From assembly GCA_013139225.1 (NCBI GenBank), contig WTBG01000032.1:1-23660 (forward strand): a DNA stretch of 23,660 nucleotides. Direction: 5' to 3'. Position 1 is the first letter of the stretch. Each line of letters opens with the position of its first letter. Positions 22,341-23,660 of this stretch are shown here, piece after piece. A model generated the notes under the pieces. That model saw nothing but the letters and a program-made list of their open reading frames with translations, searched no databases and was not told the DNA's origin. Position numbers and translations under genes: made by a program. This DNA is from Deltaproteobacteria bacterium (GTDB lineage: Bacteria; Desulfobacterota; WTBG01).

Positions 22341-23507
22341 ATGTTAGAAGAGATACATGCTGAATCTATAGTCCGTAAAAATTTTACTCTCTTACTACCC
22401 TCTTCACAGAAGAGCACATTTATTGACAATCTTGCTGTGGGTCAACTGCTGAAGGGAGAAGTTGTGAGGTTTATAAGTGATCATAGGCTCCTAATCAATT
22501 TTAAGGGATTTGAGGTAATTGCTGAGAGTATGATTGCGCTTAAGCCTGGGCAGCAGATACAGACAAGAGTGGTTCAGACTCATCCTCAAGTGGTGATGAC
22601 CCTGATGACGGAAGGGATTCCTGACCAGAAAGCGCTCTCTTTGCTAAGATCTTATCTGCCGTTACAAGTTGATTGGGGAGAGGTGATAGAAAGTCTTGGA
22701 AATGCTTTAAATGATGAAAAACTTCACCTGCTGGAAATGGTGGTTGATAAAAGGTTGTTGGGAAAAGTGCTTTCCTCTCTTTCCTCTTTATCATTTGATA
22801 GCGATAAAGTAGGTGATGGTGAAAAGATTAAGCAGTTTATGGAGCACTCGGGCCTTCTCTATGAATCGAAGCTAAAGGAGTTTTTATCCTTTGGGAAAAT
22901 ATTGCCTAAGCAACTTATAGAAATTGTTGAGAAAGACTTTAAAGGATTACTGCTTAAGCTTTCTCAAGAACTGGAGAAAGCAACAGAAAAGGTTGGTGAG
23001 TATGGAAATATTGTCTTGAAGGATAAGGTAGAAAACCTGTTAAGAACAGTAAATTCATCGATAAAAAGGATTGAGCTTCATCAACTAGTTAATTGTTTGA
23101 CCACAAAGAATGATCAGCAGCTAGTTTTTCAAATACCCCTGGTATTGCCAGAAGGTATTAAAACCGCAGAACTCTATATCCGATATGGTTACCAAAGAAG
23201 CAGAAAAAAGAAGGTTAATAAGGATGACTGTCAAATTGTTTTTCTTCTTAAAATGAGAGGTTTGGGAAATCTGAGGATTGATACGCATTTAGTGAAAAAG
23301 AAGATTAGCTGTACAATGCAGGTAGACAGTAGAGAAATTGTCAACTTCGTGAATAGGAATATTTCTGAGTTTTGTAATCGGCTAGAATCTTTGGACTATA
23401 AGATAGAGAAAATTTCTTGTATGGTAAGAAAAGAGAAGACTAGAAAAAATCTTCCACTTAAGGGTTTTTCTCTATTTGAAATGAAGCTTATTGATATTAT
23501 TGCTTGA
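22341..23507 (+). CDS. FliK-like (flagellar hook-length control) protein
   Basis: The 388-residue product has an N-terminal beta-rich region (about 30-90) with VGQLLKGEVVRF..DHRLLINFKG and LKPGQQIQTRVV, as in FliK-type proteins of Deltaproteobacteria. A helical middle follows, then a C-terminal Flg_hook-like domain at about 259-362. Motifs there are QQLVFQIPLVLPEG, FLLKMRGLGNLRIDTHL, SCTMQVDSREIVNFV and an SLDYKIEKISC end. FliK measures hook length and contacts FlhB to switch export specificity. Homology of the C-terminal part is fairly clear; whether this is the true FliK or a second FliK-like protein cannot be told, as the classic site upstream of flgD-flgE is outside the window. The ribosome site is weak. 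It lies 82 bases after a strong terminator, so it needs its own promoter, which I could not identify. Confidence 0.7.
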   Translation: MLEEIHAESIVRKNFTLLLPSSQKSTFIDNLAVGQLLKGEVVRFISDHRLLINFKGFEVIAESMIALKPGQQIQTRVVQTHPQVVMTLMTEGIPDQKALSLLRSYLPLQVDWGEVIESLGNALNDEKLHLLEMVVDKRLLGKVLSSLSSLSFDSDKVGDGEKIKQFMEHSGLLYESKLKEFLSFGKILPKQLIEIVEKDFKGLLLKLSQELEKATEKVGEYGNIVLKDKVENLLRTVNSSIKRIELHQLVNCLTTKNDQQLVFQIPLVLPEGIKTAELYIRYGYQRSRKKKVNKDDCQIVFLLKMRGLGNLRIDTHLVKKKISCTMQVDSREIVNFVNRNISEFCNRLESLDYKIEKISCMVRKEKTRKNLPLKGFSLFEMKLIDIIA

Positions 23508-23556
23508 TTGGAAGAATCCCATCAATTGCGTGTATGCGGTGATATCAAAGGGGTTG

Positions 23557-23572
23557 TAAAAAACATTTTTTA
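23557..23572. other. A/T dyad in the 3' intergenic region
   Basis: TAAAAAA (23557-23563) and TTTTTTA (23566-23572) are perfect complements separated by CA. It is 50 bases after the FliK-like stop. The pairing is all A-T and lacks a GC stem, so it is a poor terminator candidate. Confidence 0.25.
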
Positions 23573-23630
23573 TAGTGGGATCTGGTTATCCGGAAATCTC
23601 CAGTTGAATACCCTGATGGAATTGTTAGCA

Positions 23631-23660
23631 ATGCTGGATTCCCGCTTGCGCGAGAATGAC
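23631..23660. repeat. Intergenic palindromic repeat (ATTCCCGC...GCGGGAAT type), cut by window end
   Basis: After ATGCTGG, ATTCCCGC (23638-23645) and GCGAGAAT (23650-23657) form a stem with one mismatch around TTGC, followed by GAC. The sequence GGATTCCCGC-TTGC-GCGGGAATGAC is a widely dispersed intergenic repeat in Proteobacteria and related phyla; this copy differs at one base. It may continue beyond the window. Confidence 0.7.

Overview
The window is one long flagellar gene cluster, almost entirely on the + strand, from a Gram-negative-type, moderately AT-rich bacterium with (by inference) polar flagella. The FlhF/FlhG pair, a sigma-54-type promoter, a FleQ-like operator, FliA, GAF and PAS sensor kinases and a terminal repeat of the ATTCCCGC...GCGGGAAT type are most like Desulfobacterota, Nitrospirota or a neighbouring candidate phylum. 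The sequence alone does not settle the taxon.

Layout. 1-561 is the C-terminal end of the hook protein FlgE, followed by a terminator. 674-2322 holds a small MerR-like regulator, preceded by a strong dyad, and an exported protein with 11 TPRs. 2323-2590 is a regulatory region with a near-consensus sigma-54 promoter, a 14-bp FleQ-like box and a pair of direct repeats. It drives a long tightly packed run (2591-14992): motA, two different motB genes, fliL, fliM, fliN, fliO, fliP, fliQ, fliR, flhB, flhA, flhF and flhG. The packing is broken only by a repeat-filled gap between fliP and fliQ. 15137-19588 continues with fliA (sigma-28), a REC-GAF-histidine kinase, a CheY-TPR response regulator and a second FliL-like protein. 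19589-19805 is a palindrome-rich, probably repeat-derived stretch. 19806-21250 holds a small zinc-ribbon-like protein and a PAS histidine kinase with a damaged ATP lid, the latter behind its own sigma-70-like promoter. 21284-22183 is a late unit with a sigma-28 promoter, an unrecognised coiled-coil protein and a DUF2802/DUF6115-like membrane protein, closed by a strong terminator. 22341-23507 is a FliK-like protein. The window ends inside an intergenic palindromic repeat.

How it fits together. FliO/P/Q/R with FlhA/FlhB form the export gate; FliM/FliN the switch; FlgE the hook; MotA/MotB/FliL the stator. FlhF/FlhG set number and position of flagella. The promoters suggest the usual hierarchy: sigma-54 for the motA-led run, which may extend to fliA, then FliA (sigma-28) for the late unit.

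Most worth a second look: one MotA with two MotB and two FliL paralogs (possibly two stator variants sharing one MotA), the FleQ-like box plus sigma-54 promoter, an FlhB whose cleavage motif reads NPSH rather than NPTH, a histidine kinase that keeps its phospho-acceptor His but lacks the glycine-rich ATP lid, and the sigma-28 unit that begins with an unrecognised protein. I see no CRISPR, tRNA, rRNA or transposase gene.
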